A stretch of 64,000 nt of DNA from Eutrigla gurnardus (lineage: Eukaryota > Chordata > Actinopteri > Perciformes > Triglidae): the NCBI GenBank assembly GCA_963514095.1, contig OY741271.1:16651272-16715271 (forward strand). Reading direction: 5' to 3'. The notes below the pieces were generated by a model. It saw only the letters and a program-made list of their open reading frames with translations, was not told the origin of the DNA and ran no database searches. Position 1 is the first letter of the stretch, and each line of letters begins with the position of its first letter. The position numbers were made by a program, and so were the translations under genes. This document shows, piece by piece, positions 24,424 to 37,334 of the stretch.

Positions 24424-27005
24424 ACCAGACAGTGTTTACTTAGTGCAGGCCTTCACAAGGTGTTTAGGAGCATGTGTGTACATGTGCCGTCTATGTCTGG
24501 GCTTGCCATAATTAGAACGTTCTCCCATTTTTTGGGTTCCCATCCATCTTTCCCTCTCTTCTTCTCTCCCCTTGTCTCAGTCTATCGCTTCGCTCTCTCC
24601 ACACCAGTCTTCACCTTTCTCCCTGTCCTGACTGTACACTGTGTCTATGTCTGGTGTGTGTGTGTGTGTGTGTGGGGTGTCCACTGATGCACACCTCACA
24701 TGAACTCTCTGGTTAGGCTATGGTCCCGCACTCTCTTTGCTTTACTGTGTTTGGACGTTTCTGACTGAAGAGTTGACCAATGAGACTAAAGCAATAGAAG
24801 ATGTACTACGTGAAAAAGAAGGTAAAAATTCTTATTTTTTCTTCTGCTTATAGGGAAATTGTGTGCATATATGATTGTGCATTTGTGGCATTTTCGGTGG
24901 CAATTATTTGACACATTTATGAAGAGTACAAGCAGCAGGGGTAAATCTAGGGATATTTTTTGAAATCTCTCTTTTTTTTTTTTTAAAGAAGGTCGGTTCG
25001 TCTTGTTGAATGTGAATCAACTGTTTTCAAATTGAGTGGATAATGGATGGGTGTTAAAGGAAAGTAATAGTCTGATGTTGAGAGGGTGGGCAGGAGGACT
25101 CACAGTACTGTAGCCGGCAGTTTGTGCTTCTGACCTTTCGTGGCTTTAATTCTACTAATGTGGCAGAGAACCAATAAATGAACACGATGTTGAAAAAAAA
25201 TTATAAATATAGCAGTTTTCCAATCGCAGTGGCTTCTGTGGTGGTTTGTGTCCAACTGTATAAGTGTGTCGCCACCACACACACGTCAGAGCGACAAATC
25301 TTCCCTCTTCTCAAACACAGTGGAGAGGACAAGAGGGGAATGGCAGGCAATTAGGCAGATTACGCCTGTGTTTTACAACTCATCCTATAGCCCCGAGGAG
25401 GTGACTGTGGGGAACTCACTGCTACCGCCACTCACTCACTCACACACTCACTCATACACTCACTCATACACCTCAGTTTGTGCCTCTGCACTAGTCATAA
25501 TTTTATCAATCTCAAAAGTCTTCTCCATGATATAAATCACTCCCAAAGTGCCGAGATCACAGACACACGCAGCGTCACACTACCCATAACTCCCTGTAAT
25601 CTGACCTCCATTTAAGCCTCCACGCCCCTGTCTCTCCCACATCTCTACCTGTGCCCTCCCTCCGTCTCCCTCCCTCCCTCTTCACCTCCCTCATTGTCTT
25701 CCCTCTCCTTTTCTCCCCAGTCCCAATACAACTTGCTGAGCAGCAGCATGGAGAGCCTGGGGAGCCGCGCGACGTCCGCCAGCCCCTACAGCTCTGAAAA
25801 CGCCTCCTCGTCGGCCGTGCCCACCCCCTCACCCTACTCCCAGCCCAACTCCACCTTCGAGGGCCTGTCGCCTGCCCCGGCTATCCCCTCCAACACCGAC
25901 TACCCCGGACTGCACACCTTCCAGGTGTCCTTCCAGCAGTCCAGCACCGCCAAGTCTGCCACATGGACCGTGAGTACACTCACTTTCTTGACTTTGCAGT
26001 GTGTGTCTGTCCGTGTTTGTGTTTCTCTGTATTTTTCTTTCTCTTTGTCTTACTGAGTAACTATTGTGCACACACATAAGCAAGCACACAAATGCATTAT
26101 TTCACATACACACACACATAAACAGACAAACACTCACACCAGCACGTGTGCATGTGCAGGCATGCAAGAGAAAGTTGCGCATCATTCAGTGATTCATCAT
26201 GTCCTCTACTCACCTCTCGTAGTCAAATCGAATGTGCAACAGGGAAAGTGTGGTGGGTGGTCTGGAAAGTTTTAGTCTTTAGACAATTCGTAGACTCAAT
26301 CTATCAAAAGAATAATGTCTCTTAAAAAACATTTCTGAGACAATTTTATCTTGTAAAGCACAAGGTTAAATATTAGTGTGAGAAGTTACTCACACAGTAG
26401 TTTCCTCTACAGTATCATTCAATATTTTAGAGTTTATGTAAAATTAGTGTAAATCCAGGGATTATTGCATATATGCATATATATATATATACATACACAC
26501 ACACCCTGGACAGGTCTATCACAGGGCTAATATTAATATTAATAATATATGATATATATGATACTGAATCAACATCTGGTATTTGTTCTAAACCTTTGGG
26601 TCATGCTTCTTACTGGAGAAGTTTCCACATGTTGAAAGGAAGATTATCTTTGGTTCTTCAACAGGGACAATATGATACATTTACATAATTCAATATACAG
26701 AAATGTAACAGAATTATTCTGTTTTTTTTTCATCAGTGCAGGGTGGCAGTTTACTACTTAGAGGATATATTTTACTATTTTATAGGGTAGAATTAAAAAA
26801 AGAAAAAGACGGTAATACGTCACCGAACCACACAGCTTCGTTGTGATGTAAAGGTGGTGAAAGACAGGTGAAATGGGAGCCGTGTAATTTGTCATGAACT
26901 GATGAGAATTCATCCCACTGAAAAGGTGTCACCTCTGACTGTCACACAGTTGACCTCCTTGAAACAAGAGAACCAAGAGACAAACTGCACATCCTTCCCC
27001 CTGGA

Positions 27006-27046
<41 letters not shown>

Positions 27047-28007
27047 GTTCAGACCTGTGAATGTCTTGTCATGATTGACCGAGGGGCTCCTCCGCTGCCG
27101 TGTTTGCTGGAAGTAACCATGCATGGTGGGCTCCTTTACTCAGCCCTCGGTGATGTAAGACGATCCCCCTCTGGACATTAGAGTGGTGGTCTTTGACCCA
27201 CTGCTTTTCTTTCTCCGTCTCTTTCTTCCTCTGGTCTTAACACACACTCATGGCTGTCACCTCTGGCGCCTAAAGTTTCATCCTGTCTTCTCCTATAATG
27301 TGTCCATCATCTCCTTTCCCTCACTTCCATTCTCTGACTCGGGTCTTTCTCACGGCCAAACGCCATCAACAGGAAAACATGGGCAAGAATTATTATCGTG
27401 TTTTACCTGAGAAATGACTGCAATGAAATAAAATCAGAAATATGTCTAAAACTTGTTTCAGCCTGTTAGGTTAAACATTATCCTAACATGCCTTCAAATT
27501 TACTTGCCTTATACAATCCCCTACATCTGATTGGTTTACTGATTGGCGTTTAATTGAAGGGAGCCTGCCACCTTCTTTAATCACCTGCAGTCCTATCTAA
27601 CCCTTTTCAACGAATTCAATTATCCCAATTTTCTTTGAATTAACGTGCCTGAACAATTCAAGTCATAGCAGGTATTTTTTTTTACCATGAGAGGAGAGAC
27701 AAAGGACATTTTGACTGGCACACGACTTAAGCCACAGATGATGACGCAGCAGAAAAGGATTTGTGAGGAAACCTGTGATTATTCAGATTCCTCTGCTGCT
27801 ATTAAACAGGAGGGGTTAGGATGAGAGAGAGAGAGAGGGAGGGAGAGAGAGTTTGTGATTGCTCATAGCTTTTATGGAGTTTACTGCTAGTTTTCATGTT
27901 GAAAGAAAATAGATTACGGTCAAGCCTCTTGCAATGAATATGTTTCTACTAATGGGAGGGGATTTCCCAAAAATAACACGAGGGTGTGTGTGTCTAATGC
28001 TCATGTT

Positions 28008-28038
<31 letters not shown>

Positions 28039-30799
28039 TAATGGAAAATTCAGTGCAAGGCCCAGGTTTGAACATGCTTGAAACAAAAGGATGGCTATGT
28101 GGACCAGATTGAGTCACCTTGATTGAATAGAGGAGTTACCCGTCATTGGGTTTCTTGAGGATTTCTTGTGGCCTCAGGCGGTGGGGAATGTGGAATGCCA
28201 TAGGGGCATATTGACTATAGTCAGTTTCCTATCCGCCCCTCGTCCCCACCTGTCTGCCTCCCTCTAAGAGCGGATGGCATGCGGTGCTTTGTGAGATTGC
28301 AGGTATGCAGCTACCTGTTGCATCAAAGATTTCTTATTAAATCCCCTCTACTCAAGTTGTCAACTAAATGATTGATGGGAGGTTTGTAGCCGCTTACAAG
28401 TGGCCACCAAGTCAGTCCGCATCGACTTCACCATTCAAAAGTGAAAGAAGAAAAACCGGGAGAATAGATTTGACCAGAAGACAAAATGCTTTTCCCCTCT
28501 CATCTATCATAATGTTTCAACATACAGTAAGTCCATTCAAGCCCTTGTTAAGCTAGTCTGGTAATCTTCCAGTCCCCCTCCTGTCTCGTCAAGACACTGT
28601 GCATTAGTGATAATAGCTCTGGAGCTCTGCTGCTCTCTTGCCTCTTGAAGATGATTCCTTGGCTTGGGTGCAGACAAGCCTCACCACGGCTGGAAATAAG
28701 ATCTAACAACTCAGCCTTGGCGAATAATAAAACTTATTTCTGTTCACTCAGACTTCAAGTTATGTGTATGTGTGTGCACGTACAGTATGTGTCAGGAGTG
28801 GGAGGGGGCGTGATGTGGCGGGTGCGGGCTCGAGCATGCACTGCTAGGCGGCTTGTCAGAAGCTGCTCTTCCCAGCTATTAGCCTCTCTCCGTTAGGATG
28901 CAGGTCCCAACACGCCCTGCATAACGCATCCTTCCCTTCCTTTCCAAATGCATCATCTGCGGCCACATCACCGTTGGCCTTCCTGCCGAGCATCACATCT
29001 GGGAAAACACACTCAATAAGGATTTTTCACACACATTTCGGTGGTCAAATTTGTTTTATTAATGACAGCACACAAGTAAATGCAAGAAGTTGTTCAAGTT
29101 AAAGAAAATAGCCTCCAGGAGTGATATCTTAAGTAATTTAATTCATGTTAAACAGTGTGTAAGGTCCAGTATCAATACTGGTCTATTCTGCTGTGCTTAA
29201 CACTCAGTGTAACACTGTATGAATGCCATGAATCTAGAAGACCTTTATAATCACCAAATGCACCCTTAACAATATGGTGAATGAACATTATACTGTCGAT
29301 AAAAAAGGGAAACTTTCCAGTGAAATTCTTAATGAATTGCTATGTGAGGCAAAAATGTTTGAATGACTAATCAATTATTTCAGGGTTAGATATTTAACTA
29401 CAGACAGCCAGGATTAGATAATAGGTGTTTAAAGATCATTACATCATGCTTTATTTCCCTTAAAAGTCTCATAAAAATAAACCGTCATTTTAACAGCATT
29501 ATGACCTCAAAGAAGGTGTAGGATATTCTCTTCTATATTGATTTGAATGAAATATACAGACTAGATAGAAATCCAGCTGAGGCTGTGTACGGCATAATGT
29601 GCATCAGCTCTCTGCGCCTGTGTATTCAATATTGGGACAGTTAAGCAAATTTGCGGCAGGCAAGTTGTTGCTTGTGTTTATGGATGACGGTCGGACAATT
29701 ATCACCTTGTCTCCAAGAGCCTGCCAGGACCTGCCTCCACTGGTCCACCACCGCATAGAGGCAGGGACAGACGGCCGGATGGATGGATGGATGGATGGAT
29801 GGATGGATGGATGGATGGATGGATGGATGGATGGATGGATGGATGGATGGATGGATGGATGGGATTGCAATGAAAACGGAAAATAAACAGTTAGATACAG
29901 CATTATACTGTGCTCTTGTAAAGTCATGATCAAATGATCACATTTTGGGATGAATTGCTGGATGAGCTGCTGCTACATGTATTGCATTGATCAAATTACA
30001 TTACAATACATTACGATAGACAGATAGCTGAGCTGAACTCACAGATGTGTGTGGATGCCTATGCCTCATCAATGCATGTGCACACTAGTCTGCGTGCTGG
30101 ACGAGTTGAGACGTCTCCCACGGCATCTCTACCCCGGAAGACTGAAACAGAAAAAGTAATTTATGACTTTTCATGCACTCTGCGATGTTCAAAAACGACA
30201 TCGCCAAACACGCTGATCCCACAACTAACCAAAAGATCTTTTCTTACCCTGTGTGGATAAAGAACCAAACTTTTTGTTTTTTGCACGGGTGCCTTTTTGA
30301 ATGACCCGGGACACGGTTATACATTATGTCATAATGTAGCTGAAAACGTGGATATTTTTTATACTCTTCTTCTTCAGGTTCTCTAATGCGTGACACTTGT
30401 GAGTCAGTAGCTAAAAAAGCGTGGCATTGGTGACGTAGGGTATTATAGATTAGAAAACACAAACAAACCGAAACAAATACATTAAACCACAACCATGACA
30501 GGATATCAGTGAACTGCATTTCCTATGTTCCCCTTTTCAAATGCTCAGGGAGATAATATTCTTTCTGTTCTGTGATCATGCTGTAGAGCAAACCTTTGGT
30601 GATCGGTTTTGGAGATGTGGTTGTTGTTCCAGGAAAAGTCCTCTGGTCTGTAAATAAAGAAGTCTGACTGCTGCATCTCAGAGAAATGATTTATTCATGA
30701 CATGGACAGGCTGTTGAGACTTGTCAGGGAAGGCTAGGTGGGAAAAAGGTAATGCTGCGTGCAGGTATTTGCATTGCCCTCAAGGGAGAACTCCTGGCT

Positions 30800-30833
<34 letters not shown>

Positions 30834-33800
30834 TTGTGAGAGAGGGGCTTAGTAACGGCGTCACAACAAGTAATCCAAGCAGTTGTTGTTGGAATGACTC
30901 TTCCCCAGCCGTTATCGGGCCAGAGGCTGTCTGGTGTCTAGGAGTCAAATCCCTGGCCTAACAGTGGGACATTTTAAAGTCATTACATTTAAATTTGAAG
31001 AATATAACTGGTCGTTATGGAAACTGAACAATTAAACCCATTCTAAGTAGCAGTAATGTGCAGAGGGGTCAAAGTACGAGAGTCCACAACAAAAAGTAAA
31101 CTGTATTTAATATCCAGGAACGCATGAGCGGGGAGAGATGGATGTTGAAATCAAGGGCAAGAAAAATAATTTGAATTTTGATTGATTATAATACACTAAT
31201 ACCACAAGACAAAATAGCATTAAAATTTCATATGCATCTTGATTTGTATGTACTCTCTATCTGCTATCGGGTACGCTATTACATTTGCATTCGGGGCCAG
31301 TGTAGCAAGTCCACACAGGACAACTGTCTCCAGTTTTTTCCTGGAAGGTCTCACTTTGATTTCCACATGGGGATGTTAAAGCTTCATTCCTTGTCCCAAT
31401 GTCTTTGGATACATCGCTACTGGCATTAACAAACATACATCCATGTATGCATGCATGCATAAATGCTCATAATCTAAGGAATAACTGACGACAGCTCATC
31501 ATATTCTCCTTGAGCTTTACTTATTTAGTTATCTTCCTTTTTTTCCAGCTTTTCACAGACTGAGACTCAACCATTTTTTCTCCATAATGTCCTTTTGAAC
31601 TTCTGCTTCTCATCCAGCTAGCATCTCACATTAAAACTCAAAACCCAGTCTGCTGGATAATAATTATTTATGCATTCTAATAACACAGTAATTACCTACA
31701 CAGACATGCATTTACTGCTGACAGTTTACAGTCCTCGTGTATTTTCATTTTCCTCTTCCTTTAATGTGCTCCCTTCCCTCAAACGACACAATTTGTTCTT
31801 CAGTCATAATTTTATGTGATAATTACAGTTTCCTGTGGTCACAACCCATTATTGTGTCATCATATAATCACCCAGCTCTTTATTTGTCCACCTTGTCTTC
31901 TGTTATTTAAATATGTGTTTGTCTGCTGGGCTGATAGGTAGCTGTCAGAGGTAGCACAGTCTTCCCTACGTTCCTCCTTCGATTTACCCATAGCTACTTC
32001 GTGAGATCATTAACATGAAACTGAGAAGACACAACTTTAGAAAATATGAATGTGAATGTTTCTTGCACAAGCAAATTTGAACACAGCATTTTGTTGGACA
32101 AAGCATTAATTCACACTCCCGTACGACTGACTGATTGTGATGCTGTCAGAATATTCAGGGTCGATTGCTCTGTCATTGTATCACTGCAAGGCATATATAA
32201 ACGTGAGTCTCTCTGGTGCCGTGTGTGTTCTTTCCCCAACCAGTACTCACCCTTGCTGAAGAAGCTCTACTGTCAGATTGCCAAGACATGTCCAATCCAA
32301 ATCAAGCTGTCCTCATCCCCTCCGCATGGCAGCATCATCAGAGCCATGCCTGTCTACAAGAAAGCAGAGCACGTCACAGAAGTGGTAAAACGCTGCCCCA
32401 ACCACGAGCTAGGACGAGACTTCAATGATGGTATGACCAACAAGCCTGGTCCTTTGGCCATAACTGACTTTACTTGGACATTTCATACTTTTCCAGCAAT
32501 AATATCGCCAATCTATGTGAGCCATTTCAGGTTATAAATTGAATGACTAGGAGAGGAGAAGGTGTGTAAATGCTTTGACTTAGATCAACCAACTGTGCCC
32601 TCACCTGTTCATCCATCATTCTCTCCACAGGTCAAGCAGCCCCGGCCAGTCACCTGATCCGAGTAGAGGGGAACAACCTCAGTCAGTACGTGGATGATCC
32701 CGTCACTGGCCGGCAGAGTGTCTTCCTGCCATACGAGGCTCCACAGGTACGTGACTCAACAGCTACTGTGTATCAAAGAGACACACAATGCCGTGAATCA
32801 GGGAAGGGACTCGTGAGCTCAAACATAAGACAGTATGGTTCAGAGTGAATGTACAAAATATTTGGGGTGTCACTATTTTTATGACGCATACACCACGATG
32901 ATTTACAACCATCGCAATGTATATGAAAGTACCTAATATTCAGCCCAAATGTCATCAAATCCACACAATGGATGAGTGGAGCTCATACCAAAGAAACAGT
33001 CGATTTCTCTGAGGTACTTCATGGGAAGCACATCTATAAATAAAGATGCCAGGCATGTCCAAACAAGTGCAAGAGTGTGAAATCATGATGTCTGCAATTG
33101 CACCTCCGGAGGTAAATGAAAAGCACTGTCTCTCCTCACTTCAAAGTGCGCTGCAACACTGCCCTCTGGTGGGGGATTGCAATATTTACTGTATGTAATG
33201 TAATGTGAGGTGTGTGCAGATGATCATGTTAAAATCAATTGTTTCACTAAACCGACAGGTGAGCCAACTTAACGTAGCGTCTAGTCATTGGTGGGAATCG
33301 CTGCTTTGTGTTTCAGGTGGGTACTGAGTTTACCACCATCCTGTATAACTTCATGTGCAACAGCAGCTGTGTGGGCGGCATGAACAGAAGACCTATCCTT
33401 ATCATCATCACTTTGGAAACCAGAGAGTAAGTCAACAAATTACAATTCATACAGGCAGAACGTTCAAATAAGGTTCTTCTTTTTAATCCAACAAGCAATT
33501 TCTCAGTTCTTTCTCTCTGGTGGTGGAGATTTGGATTTCCAAATGTTTTACAGCAGTACATACTGGCAAATGATACAGGGCAAAACCCACTGACCCACAA
33601 ATCAAGGGGAAGATCACATACTACATTAAACAAATCCGATTATATATTACTAACTACTTAATATTCAGTACCATGTATTACTCGAGCCGTAAAGTACATT
33701 GTGAGAATATTCAGTGCATATCCATAGAGCATATTTCCTCTTCTTCTGCAGTGGTCAAGTGTTGGGCAGAAGGTCGTTTGAAGGTCGGATATGTGCGTGC

Positions 33801-34282
33801 CCTGGCCGAGACCGCAAAGCAGACGAGGACCACTTCAGGGAACAACAGGCCCTGAATGACAGTGTGGCTAAAAATGGCAGCGCCAACAAGCGCAGTGAGT
33901 CGATTCAAACTGAATGACGTGTTTGATTTTAACTGCACATTTAAATAGCCATATGTTGTGACATTCGTCTGGTATACATTCAACAGTTAGCATAAACAGT
34001 CCAAAAAATCTTCAAAATGAATGAGATTGTGAAAATGTGTCAGAAACCTGTTGGATCATAATTCAAGTTTCTGTTGTCTGCAGACTTCAAACAGAGCCCG
34101 CCAAATATTCCCTCTCCAAATATTAACATGAGGAAGAGGCGGCATGGAGAAGAGGAGATTTACTATATACCCGTAAGAGCCTCTCACACTGTTATTATGA
34201 ATACATTGCATTTGATCAAACACTGAAAACAATTGTACCAGCTTTCAAAGATGGGCTCACCTGCCTAATGTTATTGTATGTG

Positions 34283-34336
<54 letters not shown>

Positions 34337-37334
34337 GTTCGTGGTCGGGAGAACTTTGAGCTGCTGATGAAGATTAAAGACAGTTTGGAGCTGGTGGAGC
34401 TGGTGCCGCAGCAACTGGTGGACTCCTACAGACAACAAACACAGCAGCAACTCCTGCAGAGACCGTGAGTCACTGTAGCACACATTTCTTTATGACTAGG
34501 TTTACAGCTGAAGTCTATGAGTAAGTCAAGTTATAAACTCCAAATGGAGCAAAACGAAAAGCAAAATATAGAGTCTCGTTGACTTCATCAAGCTGAAGTG
34601 TTTTGTGTACTCACTGAGAAAGCGACACACACATTCAGCTATTCTCTTCTTTTCTCTAGGAGCCATATCGCATCACCCTCCTCTTACTCTCCACTGTCCA
34701 ATATGAACAAGCTTCATGTCCACGGAGGCCTCAACAAACAGCCCTCAGTTAACCAGCTGGTGGGGCAGCAGCCCCAGCACTCCACTGCCCCCAACTCCAT
34801 GGCCCATATGGGTGAGTATCTGTACATGTGCATTCAAATCTGAAGCACATGTTTTCAACCACTTTGGTATAAGTTTTCAGAAAATATCAGGGCCAACAGA
34901 GCCCACATGTGCGATGATAGTTCTGCTTTTTGTGCCATTCTGCGGCTCATTGACCTCCGCTCCCATCTCTCCCAGGTTCAAACATGCTCAACAGCCACCA
35001 CATGCAGGGAAATGGTGATATGAACGGTGGACACGGCAGTCAGACTCTAGTGTCTGCCTCCCACTGCAGCCCGCCCCCTCCGTATAACCCTGACCCCAGC
35101 CTTGTCAGGTACCTCACCCTCCAATGACACTGCTTATTTATCCTCCTGTAAACGGCCTGCAGACAATCAGATGCACTTGTTGGGTTTAAATATGAATGCG
35201 ATGGAACAGCTAGAACAGCTAGTTTGTGCGGCGGTGTTCGTAACAATTTGATCAAACAGGTTTTTTTTGGAAAAGTTCCTAAATTGCAGCATCATGTGTC
35301 TAGATTGAACGGTGTTATACAGTTGGTTTGATTTGATTCTGGCTGATTTGTAAAAGGCTTTCACGGACATCACAAATCTCCTCGCAACAATGGCTGATGG
35401 TAGTCCACTGGAGATTGGCTGGAAGGAAATTATGTCTAGACATAATTAAGGGAGGGATGGAAAAAGGGCATGACATTTAAAGGATGTGTTATGGAAGTAG
35501 GTTCACTCAGAAATGTTTTAAGTAAAAGTTACGTTAGTTAGTTAAGTGTGTATTGGTATGTTACGTCCCTAACTTTGACCACCATAAAAACGGTCCTGCC
35601 TCCGGTCGTATGAGATATGTCTTAAAGTGTCTATCTTTATCTTTGGAAGCTGACGAAGGGACATTTACAAACAAAATTAGTGTTCCTGCCTAAGCCGGCT
35701 CCTATTCAGTGTCTAATTTAGATGTGTTGATCAGCTCCCATTCAAAAAACAGCACATGAATCTATTTACTCATACAGTCAAGCTGCTCTAGAGTTGTAGA
35801 CCTCCACTGTGGCTGCCAGAGGCTTTGCTTTGTCACCCAGAAGCCCAAACTTTGTGTCGTACACGTAGCTTTGTTCAACACTGTCATTGTGTAAACAGCC
35901 ATCCTTTTCAATGCACTACAGCGAATTTTCTTCAAAAGAAATTTCCATTGTTTAATTTCTGTTTAATTTAAAAACAGTTTTGTTCATAGTTTTTTTTAAT
36001 GTGTCAATGCAGTCGTTTTAATACTTTGCTTTTGCAAGTTTCAGATTTTTTGATACAACTTTGTCCAACTTTTTTTTTGTTTCTAGATTGTTATGTTTAT
36101 TGTACAGTTAAATTGTACAGTTAGCTTCTTTTTTCGATTACACTGTATGTTGCCAAAACATTAACATTTCATGTATTTATAATAAAGGTTCTTCATCAAA
36201 GCAAGAATGGCCTTGAATCATTAATATAAATGCATGTTTATGGGTTTACATCCATTGCATCTATCAAGATGTATAGTTTCTGCACACTTGAGGCTTGAAC
36301 TGTGGCCTAATTATTTCACTCCACTTTGAACTGACAATAAAAGCTTCAGTAGATAATGATGTTACATAACAGAATGAGGTGCCTCATTATCAAATTAGTG
36401 TGGTCTTTTCACAGCTGCACCATGCATCAGTGTGACTGAAGATGGTTTTTAAAGTCCTACATTTAGCTTTGTACGTGTGATCTGATGGCGGTCTAAGCAG
36501 CCCTGCTTTTCTCCCCTTACAGTTTTTTAACCAGTGTGGGCTGTCAGAACTTCATTGAGTACTTCACCTCCCAAGGCCTCCAGTCTCTCTACCATCTCCA
36601 GACTCTCTCCATGGAGGTAACCACTCTGTTGCTGCACTCACATTTTCACAGTGAAAATAACATTTTGTCCTGTTTAGAGCTCCAGAGAATATAGAGAAAA
36701 GGGGGAAAGAAAAGAACAAACAATAGTAAACATGAAACTATCGTGTCCTTTAAAAAAAAAAGAATTTGAGGAATCATTTTTGATCGTACTTTAGGTAGTT
36801 TTTTGGTGATGTAGAGCAATGTTTTAATGAGCAGGCCCCAAATCAAACCCACGAGGATGCACATCCATTCTTATTCTTTTCTTTGTTCTTAATGTGCTTA
36901 CACTCCAATGTCTAACTTTGTGCCGTCACCAGGATTTAGGTGCACTGAAAATCCCGGAGCAGTGTCGCCTTGCCATCTGGCGAGGTCTGCAGGACATGAA
37001 ACAAGTCGCTCCCCTCCAACTGCCTGCCCCCACTCATCACCACGACTACCACGGCCAGCAGCTTCTCCGCTCCAGCAGTAACATGACTGCATCTGCCATG
37101 GCGGCCATTGGGGCTGCCAGCGGGGAACTCCAGCGTCAGCGCGTCATGGAGGCTGTACACTTTCGCGTCCGCCACACCATAACCATCCCCAACAGGCCAG
37201 GTGTGGTCGGGACATCAGGGATGGCCGCAGCTACTGATGAGTGGGCGGACTTTGGTTTCGACATGCCCGACTGCAAGCTGTCACGTAGCAAGCACTCCAT
37301 CAAGGAGGAGTTCATGGAAAGTGATGTTCATTGA
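19553..37334 (+). CDS. tp73: Tumor protein p73 (TAp73-alpha type), complete coding region
   Basis: p53-family transcription factor. Coding exons: 19553-19611, 20312-20462, 25721-25969, 32244-32430, 32631-32746, 33317-33426, 33752-33894, 34084-34172, 34337-34464, 34660-34811, 34976-35108, 36523-36616, 36933-37334. All junctions are GT-AG with matching phase and give 670 aa (human alpha: 636). Domains: transactivation motif FEHLWSSL (13-20); DNA-binding domain about 120-320 with zinc ligands in CPNHE and CNSSC and DNA-contact segments GGMNRRPILII and GRICACPGRDRK; tetramerisation VRGRENFELLMKIKDSLELV from about 369; PPPPY motif; SAM domain beginning SFLTSVGCQNFIEYFTSQGL; C-terminal DEWADFGFDMPDC and IKEEF. 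SAM and DNA-binding sequence match p73 better than p63 or p53, and the wrap73/tprg1l neighbours agree. No lesion is seen. The start ATG matches human TAp73 placement. Confidence 0.96.
20939..20981. repeat. (TG)n microsatellite in tp73 intron
   Basis: Simple repeat with a single C interruption near the left end, in the intron between coding exons 2 and 3. Confidence 0.9.
22665..22943. repeat. Facing (CA)n and (TG)n microsatellites
   Basis: A CA tract of about 127 bases (22665-22791, with a few T interruptions) and a TG tract of 60 bases (22884-22943) are separated by about 92 bases. Being complementary, they form a potential long hairpin in the tp73 pre-mRNA. Reading frames across the tract are artefacts. 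Confidence 0.95.
24368..24421. repeat. (CT)n microsatellite
   Basis: Perfect CT dinucleotide repeat in the tp73 intron, about 400 bases upstream of the candidate internal first exon. Confidence 0.95.
24801..24821 (+). CDS. tp73: Candidate delta-N p73 alternative first coding exon
   Basis: ATG TAC TAC GTG AAA AAG AAG ends at a GTAAAA donor in phase 0, so it would splice in frame to the exon at 25721, which begins SQYNLLSS. In mammals the delta-N isoform starts from an internal promoter in this same intron, its short exon begins MLYV, and it joins the equivalent exon (AQFNLLSS) in the same phase. The peptide here begins MYYV. The isoform would lack the FEHLWSSL transactivation motif. The exon is only seven codons and is supported by position, phase and N-terminal similarity; transcripts could show a different one. 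Confidence 0.4.
25970..32243 (+). other. 6.3-kb tp73 intron after the proline-rich exon
   Basis: It contains TG runs at 27009-27042, 28014-28037 and 30801-30831, a GA-rich patch near 27822, and a GGAT minisatellite at 29777-29862. I see no embedded gene or clear transposon; open frames over these repeats are artefacts. Confidence 0.65.
29777..29862. repeat. (GGAT)21 tetranucleotide repeat
   Basis: About 21 perfect GGAT units in the tp73 intron. Confidence 0.95.
34285..34334 (+). repeat. (GT)25 repeat abutting a tp73 3' splice site
   Basis: Fifty bases of GT run directly into the acceptor AG at 34335-34336 of the exon at 34337-34464. There is no conventional polypyrimidine tract between the repeat and the AG. 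A branch-point-like CCTAATG lies just upstream near 34264-34270. Confidence 0.95.
35109..36522 (+). other. tp73 intron with an intronic polyadenylation-like region
   Basis: The second half is strongly AT-rich and resembles a 3' UTR, with T runs and AATAAA at 36181-36186. Another AATAAA is near 36336. Reading through the donor at 35109 gives a short tail ending in TGA. No separate gene is seen. Confidence 0.45.

Noticed and set aside
29604..29933. Ile-His-Pro-Ser repeat protein opposite the GGAT array
   Set aside because: Pure product of the tetranucleotide repeat.
32046..32537. Single 163-codon open frame around the first DNA-binding-domain exon of tp73
   Set aside because: Only 32244-32430 of it is exon; the rest is intron read through, as the acceptor, donor and p73 similarity show.
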